From assembly GCF_001047375.1 (NCBI RefSeq), contig NZ_LFVU01000027.1:1-64000 (forward strand): a DNA stretch of 64,000 nt, given 5' to 3'. Shown piece by piece: positions 37,624 to 46,850 of the stretch. The position numbers and the translations under genes were made by a program. Position 1 is the stretch's first letter. Each line of letters begins with the position of its first letter. Under the pieces are notes generated by a model. That model was given only the letters and a program-made list of their open reading frames with translations, ran no database searches and was not told the DNA's origin. The stretch comes from Clostridium cylindrosporum DSM 605. GTDB taxonomy: Bacteria > Bacillota > Clostridia > Clostridiales > Caloramatoraceae.

Positions 37624-38859
37624 ATGTGTAAGTTAGAAAAAATCAAAAACTCAGATCCAAAAATATTTGAAGCAATTCAAAACGAAATGAAGAGACAAGA
37701 AGAAAACATCGAGCTTATAGCTTCAGAAAACTTCACTAGTCTTGCTGTTATGGAAGCACAAGGTTCACAATTAACAAACAAGTATGCTGAAGGATATCCA
37801 GCAAAGAGATACTACGGTGGATGCGAATTCGTAGACGTTGTAGAAAATCTAGCAATCGAAAGAATCAAGGAACTATTTGGAGCAGAACATGCTAACGTTC
37901 AACCACACTCAGGTTCAAACGCTAACATGGCAGTTTACATGTCAGTTCTTAAGCCAGGAGATAAGGTACTAGGAATGGACCTTTCAAACGGTGGACACTT
38001 AACTCATGGAAGCCCAGTTAACTTCTCAGGAACACTATATGACTTTAGCTCATACGGAGTAGATGAAAAGGGATACATAGATTACGAAGACCTAAGAAAC
38101 AAGGCTATTGAATTAAAGCCTAAGATGATCGTTGCAGGTGCAAGTGCATACTCAAGATCAATCGATTTCGCTAAGTTCAGAGAAATCGCTGATGAAGTTG
38201 GAGCTTACTTCATGGTAGATATGGCTCACATTGCAGGACTTGTTGCTGCTGGCCTACACCAAAATCCAGTTCCATACGCTGATTTCGTAACATCAACAAC
38301 TCATAAGACACTTAGAGGGCCAAGAGGGGGACTTATCCTTTGTAAGGCTGAATTCGCTAAGGCTGTTGACAGACTAATATTCCCAGGAATCCAAGGTGGA
38401 CCACTTGAGCACGTTATAGCTGCTAAGGCTGTATGTTTCGGTGAAGCTCTTACTCCAGAATTCAAGGAATACCAAACTAAGGTTGTTGAAAATGCTGCAA
38501 CTCTAGCTAATGCTCTTACTGAAAGAGGATTCAACCTAGTATCAGGAGGAACTGATAACCACCTAATGCTTGTTGACCTAAGAAACAAGGGTGTAACTGG
38601 TAAGGAAGCTGAAAAGCTACTTGACGAAGTTAAGATCACTGTTAATAAGAACACAGTTCCTAACGAAACTCAAAGCCCATTTGTGACAAGTGGTGTAAGA
38701 ATAGGAACTCCAGCTGCTACTTCAAGAGGTTTCGGAAAAGAAGAAATGGTTGAAATAGCTGACATTATTAACTGGGTAATTGATAACAAGGACGGAGATT
38801 TAACTCCAGCTCTTAAGAGAGTAGAAGCTCTTTGTGCTAAGTTCCCACTTTACAAGTAA
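37624..38859 (+). CDS. glyA: Serine hydroxymethyltransferase
   Basis: A 411-residue PLP enzyme that interconverts serine and glycine with tetrahydrofolate, supplying one-carbon units. [48 protein letters not shown] and the PLP-lysine motif [15 protein letters not shown] are present. Codon use is strikingly richer in C-ending codons (AAC, TTC, ATC, TAC) than in neighbouring genes, a mark of a highly expressed gene. It is monocistronic with its own promoter and terminator. AGGAGGGAG precedes the ATG. Confidence 0.98.
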   Translation: MCKLEKIKNSDPKIFEAIQNEMKRQEENIELIASENFTSLAVMEAQGSQLTNKYAEGYPAKRYYGGCEFVDVVENLAIERIKELFGAEHANVQPHSGSNANMAVYMSVLKPGDKVLGMDLSNGGHLTHGSPVNFSGTLYDFSSYGVDEKGYIDYEDLRNKAIELKPKMIVAGASAYSRSIDFAKFREIADEVGAYFMVDMAHIAGLVAAGLHQNPVPYADFVTSTTHKTLRGPRGGLILCKAEFAKAVDRLIFPGIQGGPLEHVIAAKAVCFGEALTPEFKEYQTKVVENAATLANALTERGFNLVSGGTDNHLMLVDLRNKGVTGKEAEKLLDEVKITVNKNTVPNETQSPFVTSGVRIGTPAATSRGFGKEEMVEIADIINWVIDNKDGDLTPALKRVEALCAKFPLYK

Positions 38860-38879
38860 TCATTAATATTTATATATAG

Positions 38880-38912
38880 AAAGGATACCAGTTACTGGTA
38901 TCCTTTTTTATT
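38880..38912 (+). terminator. Terminator after glyA
   Basis: AAGGATACCAGT TACTGGTATCCTT followed by TTTTATTTT, a compact perfect stem. Confidence 0.88.
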
Positions 38913-38924
38913 TTGTATAATTTT

Positions 38925-38980
38925 AAATGCAAATAATAGATTGATATAAATATATTTATATCAATCTATTATTTGCATTT
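38925..38980. repeat. 56-bp perfect palindrome
   Basis: Bases 38925-38952 (beginning AAATGCAAATAATAG and ending GATATAAATA) are the exact reverse complement of 38953-38980, with no spacer and no mismatch. It follows the glyA terminator by about 15 bases. It may be a second terminator (poor U-run), an extruded cruciform, a processing site or a relic of a repeat element. Confidence 0.95.
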
Positions 38981-39305
38981 TTCATGGAAAATTAATAAAC
39001 ATTTAAAATAAAAACACTTCTTTATACAATGAGTAATATGGTATATTAGTAATTAATATGTAAATTATATATATTATCCCAGGATGTATCCGAAAATCAC
39101 GAATATTGATTTAATCTGTATATGATTAGTATTTTTATGTACAATTGTATGGAAAAATAATAATGAACACCTATTAATTGGAATGGAAAGTCGCTATAAT
39201 AGTATATATATGTATTAACAAAGTGTTAACTTTAGATAGCTTATTATGACGAAGTTTTTAATAAATAATTAAAAAGGAAAAATATGAGTTTGGTAGGTGA
39301 TTTCC
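38981..39305 (+). other. A+T-rich spacer and leader upstream of the pilus cluster
   Basis: About 325 bases without a gene. A TATAAT at 39195-39200 is the best -10 (its -35, TATTAA at 39172-39177, is weak), predicting a ~100-nt pilB leader. I searched by eye for cyclic-di-GMP riboswitch cores, common before clostridial pilus genes, and saw none. A GTTAAC-type dyad (TTAACAAAGTGTTAA, 39214-39228) lies in the leader. Confidence 0.5.
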
Positions 39306-40985
39306 ATGGTAGCCTCAGTAAAGAAAAAACTTGGTAAAATGCTTCTTGAAGAAAATATTATTACCGAGGAACAGTTAAGAGAAGCTTTAGTAATTCATAA
39401 ATCTTCAGGAGACAAGCTTGGTCGGGTATTAATTAATGCTGGATTTGTAACTGAGGATGATATATTAGAAGTTTTAAAGGTTCAACTTGGAATAGAGTAT
39501 GTAAACCTAAATGTAGAACAAATAGATAATGAGGCTATAGAGTCACTTTCAGAGACAATAGCTAGAAACCATAATTTAATACCTATTAGAATAAACGGAA
39601 GCAGTATTATTGTAGCACTAAATGATCCACTAAATATATTTGCTATAGAGGACGTGGCGATATATACAGGAAAACAGGTAAAGGTTGTTTTAGCTAGAGA
39701 AGAAGATATTAAAAAGAACCTAGATATATATTACTCAAAGCAAGAGGCTATAAGGGCCGCTGAATCATTTGCAAGGGAAGTACAGGAAGAGGATGACTAC
39801 GAAGACATAGGTGAAGAGAATGAGAACTCAGCCCCTATTATTAAGATAGTAAACTCAATCATTGAACAAGCAATAAATGCTAAGGCAAGTGATATTCATA
39901 TTGAACCCTATGATTATATAGTTAGGGTTAGATATAGAGTAGATGGACTTCTTCATGAACATATGTCTGTAAAGAGTTCATTACTTCCTCCTATGGTTGC
40001 TAGAATTAAGATTTTGGCAAACATAGATATAAGTGAGAGAAGACTCCCACAAGATGGAAGAATAAGCTATAGCTATTTTAATAATGAATATGACATGAGA
40101 GTATCGACACTCCCTACTGTTTTTGGAGAAAAAATAGTTATAAGAATTCAGAACAAAAAAGGCTTTATAAAGGATAAAAAAGAAATAGGGTTTAGTGAAA
40201 ATGACCTTAAGGCATTTGATAGAATGATAGGCTCTGCAAATGGAATAATATTAGTTTCAGGACCTACAGGAAGTGGAAAAACAACAACACTTTATACAAT
40301 ACTTAATGAACTTAACTCTGATAATAGAAATATAATAACAGTTGAAGATCCAGTTGAAAGTAAAATACATGGAGTAAATCAAGTGCAGGTACATCATAAA
40401 GCTGGACTTAGCTTTGCAAGTGCACTAAGGTCTATTCTAAGGCAAGACCCTGACATAATAATGATAGGGGAAATAAGAGACTCTGAAACAGCAGAAATAG
40501 CAGTAAGGTCTGCTATAACAGGGCATTTGGTTCTATCAACTATTCATACTAATGATTCGCCAACTACAGTTTCAAGACTTATAGATATGGGGATTGAAGA
40601 CTTTCTTATAGGTTCATCTTTAGTTGGGGTAATATCTCAAAGATTAGTTAGAAGAATATGTGAACACTGTAAAGTACAATATAAACCAGATACTTTAGAG
40701 ATAAAGGCAATGGGTCTTAATGAAAATGTAGACTATATATTCGCTAATGGGGAAGGATGTAAGCACTGTAAAGGTACAGGATATAGTGGAAGAACAGGAA
40801 TATATGAAATTATGGTAGTAAATGATGCTATAAAAAAGGTCATATTAAGCAAGGGAAATAGTGATGATATAGAAAAGGTAGCAATTCTTGAGGGAATGAC
40901 TACACTTTCTCAAAGCTGTATAGAAAAAATTATAAAAGGTGAAACAACATATGAAGAATATATAAGAGTTGCATACTCAATATAA
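39306..40985 (+). CDS. pilB: Type IV pilus assembly ATPase PilB (GspE family)
   Basis: A 559-residue extension ATPase that powers pilus assembly. The N-terminal MshEN/GspE-N region (~1-150) is followed by the secretion ATPase core: ASDIHIEPYDYIVRVRYRVDG, Walker A GPTGSGKTTT (~319-328), Asp box TVEDPVE, Walker B IIMIGEIRDSETAEIA and the His box GHLVLSTIHTNDS. A four-cysteine zinc site (CEHC... CKHC) near 448-487 is typical of PilB/GspE. The ATG at 39306 follows GGTAGGTGA; an in-frame GTG overlaps that site. It is the first gene of the pilus cluster. No retraction ATPase PilT is encoded here. Confidence 0.95.
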   Translation: MVASVKKKLGKMLLEENIITEEQLREALVIHKSSGDKLGRVLINAGFVTEDDILEVLKVQLGIEYVNLNVEQIDNEAIESLSETIARNHNLIPIRINGSSIIVALNDPLNIFAIEDVAIYTGKQVKVVLAREEDIKKNLDIYYSKQEAIRAAESFAREVQEEDDYEDIGEENENSAPIIKIVNSIIEQAINAKASDIHIEPYDYIVRVRYRVDGLLHEHMSVKSSLLPPMVARIKILANIDISERRLPQDGRISYSYFNNEYDMRVSTLPTVFGEKIVIRIQNKKGFIKDKKEIGFSENDLKAFDRMIGSANGIILVSGPTGSGKTTTLYTILNELNSDNRNIITVEDPVESKIHGVNQVQVHHKAGLSFASALRSILRQDPDIIMIGEIRDSETAEIAVRSAITGHLVLSTIHTNDSPTTVSRLIDMGIEDFLIGSSLVGVISQRLVRRICEHCKVQYKPDTLEIKAMGLNENVDYIFANGEGCKHCKGTGYSGRTGIYEIMVVNDAIKKVILSKGNSDDIEKVAILEGMTTLSQSCIEKIIKGETTYEEYIRVAYSI

Positions 40986-41005
40986 TTTAAAGGGGACAAA
41001 GAGTA

Positions 41006-42202
41006 ATGCCACAGTACAATTATACGGTAATAAACAGGTCAGGAAAAAGACAAAGAAGCACAGTTGAAGCCTCAAGTGAAGATGCAGCAATAGAAATTCT
41101 CCAATCTAAGGGAATGTATATAATAGATATAGTAGAAGAGGGATTAAGCTTCTCATCTAGTAAGAAGTGTAAAACAAAGCTTAGTGATATATCGGTATTT
41201 GCAAGACAAGTATCAACAATGATGGCATCAGGAGTTAGTATAATAACTACATTTGAAGCACTAGAAGACCAAAATGATGATAAAAGATTTAGAGCTGCTT
41301 TAAGGGATATAAAAAGTAAGGTACAAAAGGGTATATCAGTATCAGAGGCTATGAGAGATAATTCAGCAGTATTTCCACCACTATTATGCACAATGATAGA
41401 GGCAGGAGAAATGACAGGGGACTTAGATAAAGCATTTGACAGAATGGCAGCATATTATGATAAGGAAAACAAAATGAGACAAAAGATAGTAAATGCTACT
41501 ATTTACCCAAGTATACTAGCAGGTGTATCTGCACTTGCTATAACTGCACTTATGATATTTGCAATACCACAGTTTTTAGGCGTATTTCAAGAGATGCAAA
41601 TTCCACTGCCTGGTATAACAAAATTCGTTCTTGGACTAGCAGGTGGAATGAAAACATACTGGTACTTAATAGTTCTAGCAGTTGCACTAATATCTAGTGG
41701 ATACAAGATGTACTATAAATCACCTAATGGAGGAGTTGCAATTGATAAAGTAAAGCTAAGAATTCCTGTAATCGGGGATATACTAGCATTTGCGGCACTC
41801 GCTAGATTTTCTAGAACACTTTCAGCACTAATTGAAGCTGGAGTATCTATGATATCAGCACTTGAAATTACTAAAAATGTTGTTGTAAACAAATACATGA
41901 TGAAAAACATGGATGGAATGTTAGATGGTATAAAGTCAGGTGAACCTTTAAGTGAAAATCTAGGGGGAATAAATATAATTCCAAAGATATTCACAGTAAT
42001 GGTAAGAACAGGTGAAGACTCAGGGCGACTTGACTATATGCTTCTTAAAGCAGCGGAAATGTATGAAAATGAAGTAGATGTAAAGGTAGGAAGAATAAAC
42101 ACAATAATAGAGCCGGTTATAATAGTATTCCTAGCAATAGTTCTAGGAGGAATAATGGCATCTGTAATGTTACCTATGTTTACTTTATATGGAAACATGT
42201 AA
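41006..42202 (+). CDS. pilC: Type IV pilus inner membrane platform protein PilC (GspF family)
   Basis: A 398-residue polytopic platform protein with two repeated GspF domains (about 65-190 and 270-395). Both have the FARQVSTMMASGVSIITTFEALE / FSRTLSALIEAGVSMISALEIT pattern. Membrane helices lie near 167-190, 210-235 and 370-392. It links the PilB motor to pilin. Spacing from pilB is 20 bases, indicating one transcript. AAAGGGGAC precedes the ATG. Confidence 0.95.
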   Translation: MPQYNYTVINRSGKRQRSTVEASSEDAAIEILQSKGMYIIDIVEEGLSFSSSKKCKTKLSDISVFARQVSTMMASGVSIITTFEALEDQNDDKRFRAALRDIKSKVQKGISVSEAMRDNSAVFPPLLCTMIEAGEMTGDLDKAFDRMAAYYDKENKMRQKIVNATIYPSILAGVSALAITALMIFAIPQFLGVFQEMQIPLPGITKFVLGLAGGMKTYWYLIVLAVALISSGYKMYYKSPNGGVAIDKVKLRIPVIGDILAFAALARFSRTLSALIEAGVSMISALEITKNVVVNKYMMKNMDGMLDGIKSGEPLSENLGGINIIPKIFTVMVRTGEDSGRLDYMLLKAAEMYENEVDVKVGRINTIIEPVIIVFLAIVLGGIMASVMLPMFTLYGNM

Positions 42203-42252
42203 GATATAACCAATATAGGTTGTATAGATATATTTTTAAGGGGGATATGGCA

Positions 42253-42753
42253 ATGAAAAATTTAAGAAAAAGGAAAAAAGGTGGATTTACCTTAATCGAA
42301 ATGGTTGTAGTTATAGCGATCGTTGTAATTATAGCTGCGATAGCAATACCACAAGCATTAAAAGCAGTTAACAAATCAAGGGCATCAACAGATATTGCAA
42401 ATGCAAGAGCCTATGCAGGACAAATAATGAATAGAATAGCAAATGATGATGTAAAGACAGTAGATGCTGCTGGAGATGATACGGAAAATAACGTTTTAAA
42501 GTCAGGTACAGCTAAAGCGATAACTAATGCAACAACTGGGACTAACGCATCTGCTGGAACTGCCACAGATTTACTTGGTTCAAGTGTAGCGCCACTTAAA
42601 TTAGATGATACTCAAGGTTGGTTTGTAAAGTATACAAAAGATCCAAATGGAAATGATAGTATAGAAATACTTGTTGGAAAAGCAGCTGGAACTGCAAAAA
42701 GAATTTATCCATCAGTAGATAGTGGTAGTGAATGGGCTAATTATGTTAAATAA
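42253..42753 (+). CDS. pilA: Type IV pilin, probable major subunit
   Basis: A 166-residue prepilin. The leader MKNLRKRKKGG is cleaved before F in G/FTLIEMVVVIAIVVIIAAIAIPQ, with the Glu at +5 conserved. The soluble part (~35-166) is rich in Ala, Thr, Asn and Gly with no disulfide (no Cys), fitting a compact Gram-positive pilin. It is directly after pilC, where the major pilin usually lies. ATG 42253 follows AAGGGGGATATGG; an in-frame upstream start lacks a site. Its relative abundance is inference. Confidence 0.92.
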   Translation: MKNLRKRKKGGFTLIEMVVVIAIVVIIAAIAIPQALKAVNKSRASTDIANARAYAGQIMNRIANDDVKTVDAAGDDTENNVLKSGTAKAITNATTGTNASAGTATDLLGSSVAPLKLDDTQGWFVKYTKDPNGNDSIEILVGKAAGTAKRIYPSVDSGSEWANYVK

Positions 42754-42792
42754 TTGATTAATAATTAAATGCTATTACAGGATCGTGATTTT

Positions 42793-43398
42793 ATGAAAAA
42801 AGGATTTACTTTAATTGAAATGGTTATAGTAGTAGCGATTATTACAATTTTATCTGGAGTTGTGTTTTTGAGTTCGTTGAATTCATTTAGAACTTCAAAA
42901 GTAGAGGGCTTTAGTAATGAAGCCCTTTCTTTAATAAGTAGGCTTTATGATAATCAAAGTAGTAAGGCAAGATTTCTTGATCAGATAAATAGTAATAATG
43001 CAGAGGCTACCTATAATATCGTTTTTGAAGAGGATAATGGAGAAATTAAGGCGAAGCTAAGGGATAAGCAAGAGACTATAGATGAGGTATTAATTTCAAA
43101 TATTGCATCTATAAAGGATATGAGCCTTAAGTTTAAGGATAAGGTAGTAGGCGAAGAGGAGACTCGGGATAATATAATTCTCCCAAAGAATACAAGCTCT
43201 ATAAAAAAGTATATATTAACCTTTGATTCTAAGGGAAGAGTTGTAAGAACTATAGAGGATGGCATGGGGACACCAGAGACAAAGATTTTAAAATCATTAA
43301 CAATTCAAATAGGAATAGAGAATAAGAACTTTTTTAGAAATATTATTATAACTACTCCTCCAGCAGGAAATATAGTTATGGAAAAGGAGATGGGTTAA
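42793..43398 (+). CDS. Prepilin-like protein (minor pilin)
   Basis: About 201 residues with a type III/IV prepilin signal: MKKG/FTLIEMVIVVAIITILSGVVFL. The rest (~35-200) is soluble, acidic and Cys-free, with a strand-rich pattern (YNIVFEEDNGEIKAKLRD, KKYILTFDSKGRVVRTI). This is GspH/FimT-like in size and place. The ATG at 42793 follows AGGATCGTGA. The stop overlaps the next gene's ATG (TAATG). It is a likely priming or minor subunit. Confidence 0.85.
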   Translation: MKKGFTLIEMVIVVAIITILSGVVFLSSLNSFRTSKVEGFSNEALSLISRLYDNQSSKARFLDQINSNNAEATYNIVFEEDNGEIKAKLRDKQETIDEVLISNIASIKDMSLKFKDKVVGEEETRDNIILPKNTSSIKKYILTFDSKGRVVRTIEDGMGTPETKILKSLTIQIGIENKNFFRNIIITTPPAGNIVMEKEMG

Positions 43399-44072
43399 TG
43401 AGAAGGCGTAAAAGTGGACTTACACTAATTGAGCTTATAGTATCACTTTCTATATTAGTAATACTATTTACAGTTGTTTATGACCTTTATATGAATAACC
43501 TATCTCTTTATAAAAAAGATGAGATGAAGGTTAAATCTGAATTACAGGTAAAAAATTTTTGTGATTCTTTATATTCATATCTTAAGGCTTCATATCAAAA
43601 CTCTATAGAGGTTGGAAATAGCGAAAAGCTAGAAGATGTAAAATGGAGTGAAGTTATAGAGGAGCAGAAAAGTATACTTATGTTAATACCACAAAAGGGA
43701 GACCCTGTAGAATGTTCTGATAGCTATATAGAAAATCTTTCAGGTAGCTATTATTACAGAGGAAGGCTAAAAGACATTATAAATAGTGAAGAAGTTAAGA
43801 ATACTGACTATCACTATATAATGTTTAGCTTAAAAGAAGAAAATGGTGGAAAATATATTGAAACTATTTCAAATATTATAGAGGATAGTCAAATTAAGAC
43901 TAAGTCCTTAAAGGGAATAGTAGAAAACTTTACTATAAAACCTGAATATGTTCAGGTTAATGAAAATGCAGAAGCTAGATTAATATTAAGCAAAATAAAA
44001 ATCAAACTAGAATATAAACAATCAAAAAACAAAACTGACAATATTAAGTTAGACTATACCATAAGAAATTAG
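43398..44072 (+). CDS. Prepilin-like protein (minor pilin)
   Basis: A 224-residue prepilin-like protein, MRRRKSG/LTLIELIVSLSILVILFTVVYDLY, with the +5 Glu preserved. It overlaps the upstream gene by one base and has AAGGAGATGGG inside that gene, so translation is coupled. The soluble domain contains two Cys (in NFCDSLYSYLK and VECSDSYIE), possibly a disulfide. By size it resembles GspJ/PilW-like minor pilins. The subunit number within the tip complex is unknown. Confidence 0.85.
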   Translation: MRRRKSGLTLIELIVSLSILVILFTVVYDLYMNNLSLYKKDEMKVKSELQVKNFCDSLYSYLKASYQNSIEVGNSEKLEDVKWSEVIEEQKSILMLIPQKGDPVECSDSYIENLSGSYYYRGRLKDIINSEEVKNTDYHYIMFSLKEENGGKYIETISNIIEDSQIKTKSLKGIVENFTIKPEYVQVNENAEARLILSKIKIKLEYKQSKNKTDNIKLDYTIRN

Positions 44073-44087
44073 GAAAAGGTGAAGAGT

Positions 44088-45092
44088 ATGGGTAATAAAC
44101 TTTGTATAGATTTTAGTTCAAATAAGATTAGATTCGCCAGGGGAAGGTATAGAAAAGGATTCATTATAGATAGCTTTTTTAGTGTTTCACTTGATGGTGA
44201 GTCTTTAATAAATAGTTCCTATAGTGAAGAAGTTTTAGGAGAAACTATAAGAAATAAGTTAAAGGATAAGAAGATAAAGGACACGGGAGTTACTTTTATC
44301 ATTTCAGCAATGCCAAATATGTTAGTTAGAGAAATCAATGTACCACTAGCTAAAAAAAGTGATACCTATAGAATGGTGAAGCAAGAGGCGGCGGCACATT
44401 TTCCAATAAATATGGACAACTATGTAATAGATTATAGAGTAGTTGACAATTATGTAGAAGATAAAATAAAAAAGCAAAAGTTAATAGGAATAGCAGTCCC
44501 AAAGTTTTTAATTGAAAGACTTATAGGAATAGCTAATGCAGCAGATTTAAGACTTGATAAAATTGATATAGAGGCAAATACTCTTTCAAAACTTCTATAT
44601 GAATATCAAAAGCAGCAGGGAGTTATATCAGAAAAACCTAGCATTATATGTGCTATTCAAGACACCTATATTACTATGGTAGTAGTGAAAAAAGGTGTAA
44701 TACAAATGTCAAAGACAAATTCATATGAAAGTGTAGATACAACTCTTAATCAACCAGCTTTAAATGAGGTAGCACCTACCAATGAATTTGATAATGCTAA
44801 TAATTCCTATACAAGTGCTAGTGAACAGGTAAAAGTAGAAGTTATTAATGATGTTTCAGATAGTATAGTTAGATATATAAACTTTTATACTTCTAAACAA
44901 AGAGAAGAAATAGAAACTGTATATATTTTAGGTAAGGTAGGAGATCAATTAGATATAGCAGGTGGAATAAGGGAAAGAATTGAAGTTCAAACAAAGAATA
45001 TAGATGATTTGAAAGTAGTCATAAGTAATAAAGATTACAAGGATAAAGATGCATATAAATACAAAAATGTTTTTGCAGGATTACTAAAGTAG
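44088..45092 (+). CDS. pilM: Type IV pilus assembly protein PilM
   Basis: About 334 residues with an actin-like/FtsA-like fold: LCIDFSSNKIRFARG (phosphate-1-like loop), VTFIISAMPNMLVREINVPL, DTYRMVKQEAAAHFPINMDNYVIDYRV, and SVDTTLNQPAL. PilM is the cytoplasmic member of the PilMNO alignment complex and binds the N-terminus of PilN. AAAGGTGAAG before ATG 44088 supports this start over a GTG nine bases earlier. PilN and PilO follow in order. Confidence 0.88.
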   Translation: MGNKLCIDFSSNKIRFARGRYRKGFIIDSFFSVSLDGESLINSSYSEEVLGETIRNKLKDKKIKDTGVTFIISAMPNMLVREINVPLAKKSDTYRMVKQEAAAHFPINMDNYVIDYRVVDNYVEDKIKKQKLIGIAVPKFLIERLIGIANAADLRLDKIDIEANTLSKLLYEYQKQQGVISEKPSIICAIQDTYITMVVVKKGVIQMSKTNSYESVDTTLNQPALNEVAPTNEFDNANNSYTSASEQVKVEVINDVSDSIVRYINFYTSKQREEIETVYILGKVGDQLDIAGGIRERIEVQTKNIDDLKVVISNKDYKDKDAYKYKNVFAGLLK

Positions 45093-45104
45093 AGGAGGAT
45101 TTGT

Positions 45105-45653
45105 ATGTTTAGAATTATACAAAAGGACATAAACTTCCTTGATGCATACAGTCTTAGGGAGAAAAAGTCAGCTATGGATATTAAGATTTTCGGTTTAGTA
45201 ATCTTAGTTGAGATTTTTTTATTAGCAGGTATTAGTGGGTTTATGTTTGGAATTAAAAAGGTTACTGAATATAAGAATATTGAACTAATTAACAATATAA
45301 AATCACTAGAGCATATTAAGAAGGACATAAATGAAGTAAGGTATGAAGGTAAACTACTTAAGACAAAAAAGCTAATAAAAGATGAAGCATTGGAGATAAA
45401 CGAAGTTACCTATAATACCTTAACAATATTTGAAGAGGTTTTATCCTCTGATATGGCTATTGAAAATATGACTATGGATATGAAAAGTATAAATTTTATA
45501 GTACGAGGGGCTAAAGAAGAGAACTTTGCACAGTTAATTAATAATATGGAGTCAAGTGGACTTTTTAGTAAGGTTCAAATAACAGCAATAAGTTCTAAGG
45601 ATGAAGAGGGAAATAGAAAAGCATCAGTAAATGCAGAGATTATTAGGAAGTGA
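45105..45653 (+). CDS. pilN: Type IV pilus assembly protein PilN
   Basis: A 182-residue bitopic membrane protein. The cytoplasmic N-terminus KDINFLDAYSLREKKS fits the short PilM-binding segment, one helix spans ~29-48 (IFGLVILVEIFLLAGISGFMFG), and an extracytoplasmic coiled coil (~55-100) and ferredoxin-like domain follow. It lies between pilM and pilO in canonical order, with GAGGAGG before the ATG. Identification relies on topology and order more than on sequence identity. Confidence 0.82.
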   Translation: MFRIIQKDINFLDAYSLREKKSAMDIKIFGLVILVEIFLLAGISGFMFGIKKVTEYKNIELINNIKSLEHIKKDINEVRYEGKLLKTKKLIKDEALEINEVTYNTLTIFEEVLSSDMAIENMTMDMKSINFIVRGAKEENFAQLINNMESSGLFSKVQITAISSKDEEGNRKASVNAEIIRK

Positions 45654-45659
45654 TGAGTT

Positions 45660-46850
45660 ATGAAGTTAAGTATGAAGGTTACGGAAAGAGATCAAAAGCT
45701 GCTGGCTATGCTTAGCATAATAGTTATAGGTGTATTGTTCTATATTTTTGCACTTTCACCTATATATTCAGGAATGAGTAATGAAAAGATAAAAAATAGA
45801 CAATTAAGCGAAGAATATGCTGAATTAAAGGGAATAGAAGGGGATCTTGACAAAAATAAAACAAAGTATGATCAGCAAAGATTAGACTATATGAAGATAT
45901 CAAGGGAGCTTCCTACTAATTTAAGTGAGAAGTATGTTATAAGTGATATGTACAAAATATCAAGTCAAATATCAGCTGAGGCAGGAGATTATTCGTTTTC
46001 ACCTAGAGCAGAGTTAAAGGATGTAATGGCACTTAAAGGAGGAGAAAAATCACAGAAAGAATCTTCAAGTCCTCTTAAGGGGCTTTATGCATATGCAGTT
46101 ACAACTAGCTGGAATGTAAGTTATGGAGATTTAAAGAAACTTTTGAAGCTGTCTCAAACATATGAAAGTATATTTGCACTAGATAATCTATCAATTTCTC
46201 CTCAAGAAGATGGTAGATTAAATGTATCATTTAATGTTAATTTTATTGGGTATGATGATAATAAGGCTCCTTTAAGAGTGTGGAATGGGTTAAGATTAGA
46301 CAAAGTAAGGAATGGTATATTTTCAATTCCAATTGGAGGAGTAACTACATCTTCAGCAGGTATACAAACAGGAACAACAGGTAATAACATATCTAATAAT
46401 ACAACATCAATATCAACGAATAGTGATATAGCATCTATAGATAAGAATAAAGATTTCGTTGTAGCATTATCTACTACTAGTTCACCTACAAGTAACGTTG
46501 TTATGGAAAAGGTAGGAGAAGGAAAAAGTATATTCGGAAGTAACAAGCCCTTTGAAAATGCAACTATAGATGTTAAAGGGAAATCAGGAAAATATCAATT
46601 TAATATGTCTACAAGTACGGAAAAATATCCGGGTTCAGGATATGGAGAGTTAACTCCAAGAGGGAAGGATATAGTTATTCTTATATATTCAACTGCTAGA
46701 AAAGGTGAACTAGACAAAAATGTTATAAATATTAAGGTAAATAACAATACGGACAAAAAGGTTTATGTCTATGTTGTAGGTGATGACGAAAAACTTCCAA
46801 GATGTAGCATTACAAAGGGTGGTAGTAATGTATATGTTGAAAAAAGATAG
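45660..46850 (+). CDS. pilO: PilO-like alignment protein with C-terminal extension
   Basis: A 396-residue bitopic protein: helix ~14-33 (LLAMLSIIVIGVLFYIFALS), a coiled coil (~38-90) and a PilO-like domain to ~215 (SWNVSYGDLKKLLKLSQTYESIFALDNL). Usual PilO proteins are about 200 residues. Here ~180 extra residues follow: a Ser/Thr/Asn-rich linker (~230-262) and a separate domain (~265-396) with FVVALSTTSSPTSNVVMEKV and YVYVVGDDEKLPRCSITKG. The 3' end overlaps the next prepilin gene by 23 bases. The extension is not recognised. Confidence 0.78.
   Translation: MKLSMKVTERDQKLLAMLSIIVIGVLFYIFALSPIYSGMSNEKIKNRQLSEEYAELKGIEGDLDKNKTKYDQQRLDYMKISRELPTNLSEKYVISDMYKISSQISAEAGDYSFSPRAELKDVMALKGGEKSQKESSSPLKGLYAYAVTTSWNVSYGDLKKLLKLSQTYESIFALDNLSISPQEDGRLNVSFNVNFIGYDDNKAPLRVWNGLRLDKVRNGIFSIPIGGVTTSSAGIQTGTTGNNISNNTTSISTNSDIASIDKNKDFVVALSTTSSPTSNVVMEKVGEGKSIFGSNKPFENATIDVKGKSGKYQFNMSTSTEKYPGSGYGELTPRGKDIVILIYSTARKGELDKNVINIKVNNNTDKKVYVYVVGDDEKLPRCSITKGGSNVYVEKR

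Noticed and set aside
39041-39305. Cyclic-di-GMP riboswitch before pilB
   Set aside because: Expected from other clostridia, but I could not find either class's core motifs in the leader.
41020-41391. Minus-strand frame inside pilC
   Set aside because: A mirror of a well-supported gene, without its own ribosome site.
46780-46827. Earlier start for the prepilin-like gene at 46828
   Set aside because: The upstream part would lie wholly inside pilO and would put about 17 extra residues before the already sufficient prepilin leader.
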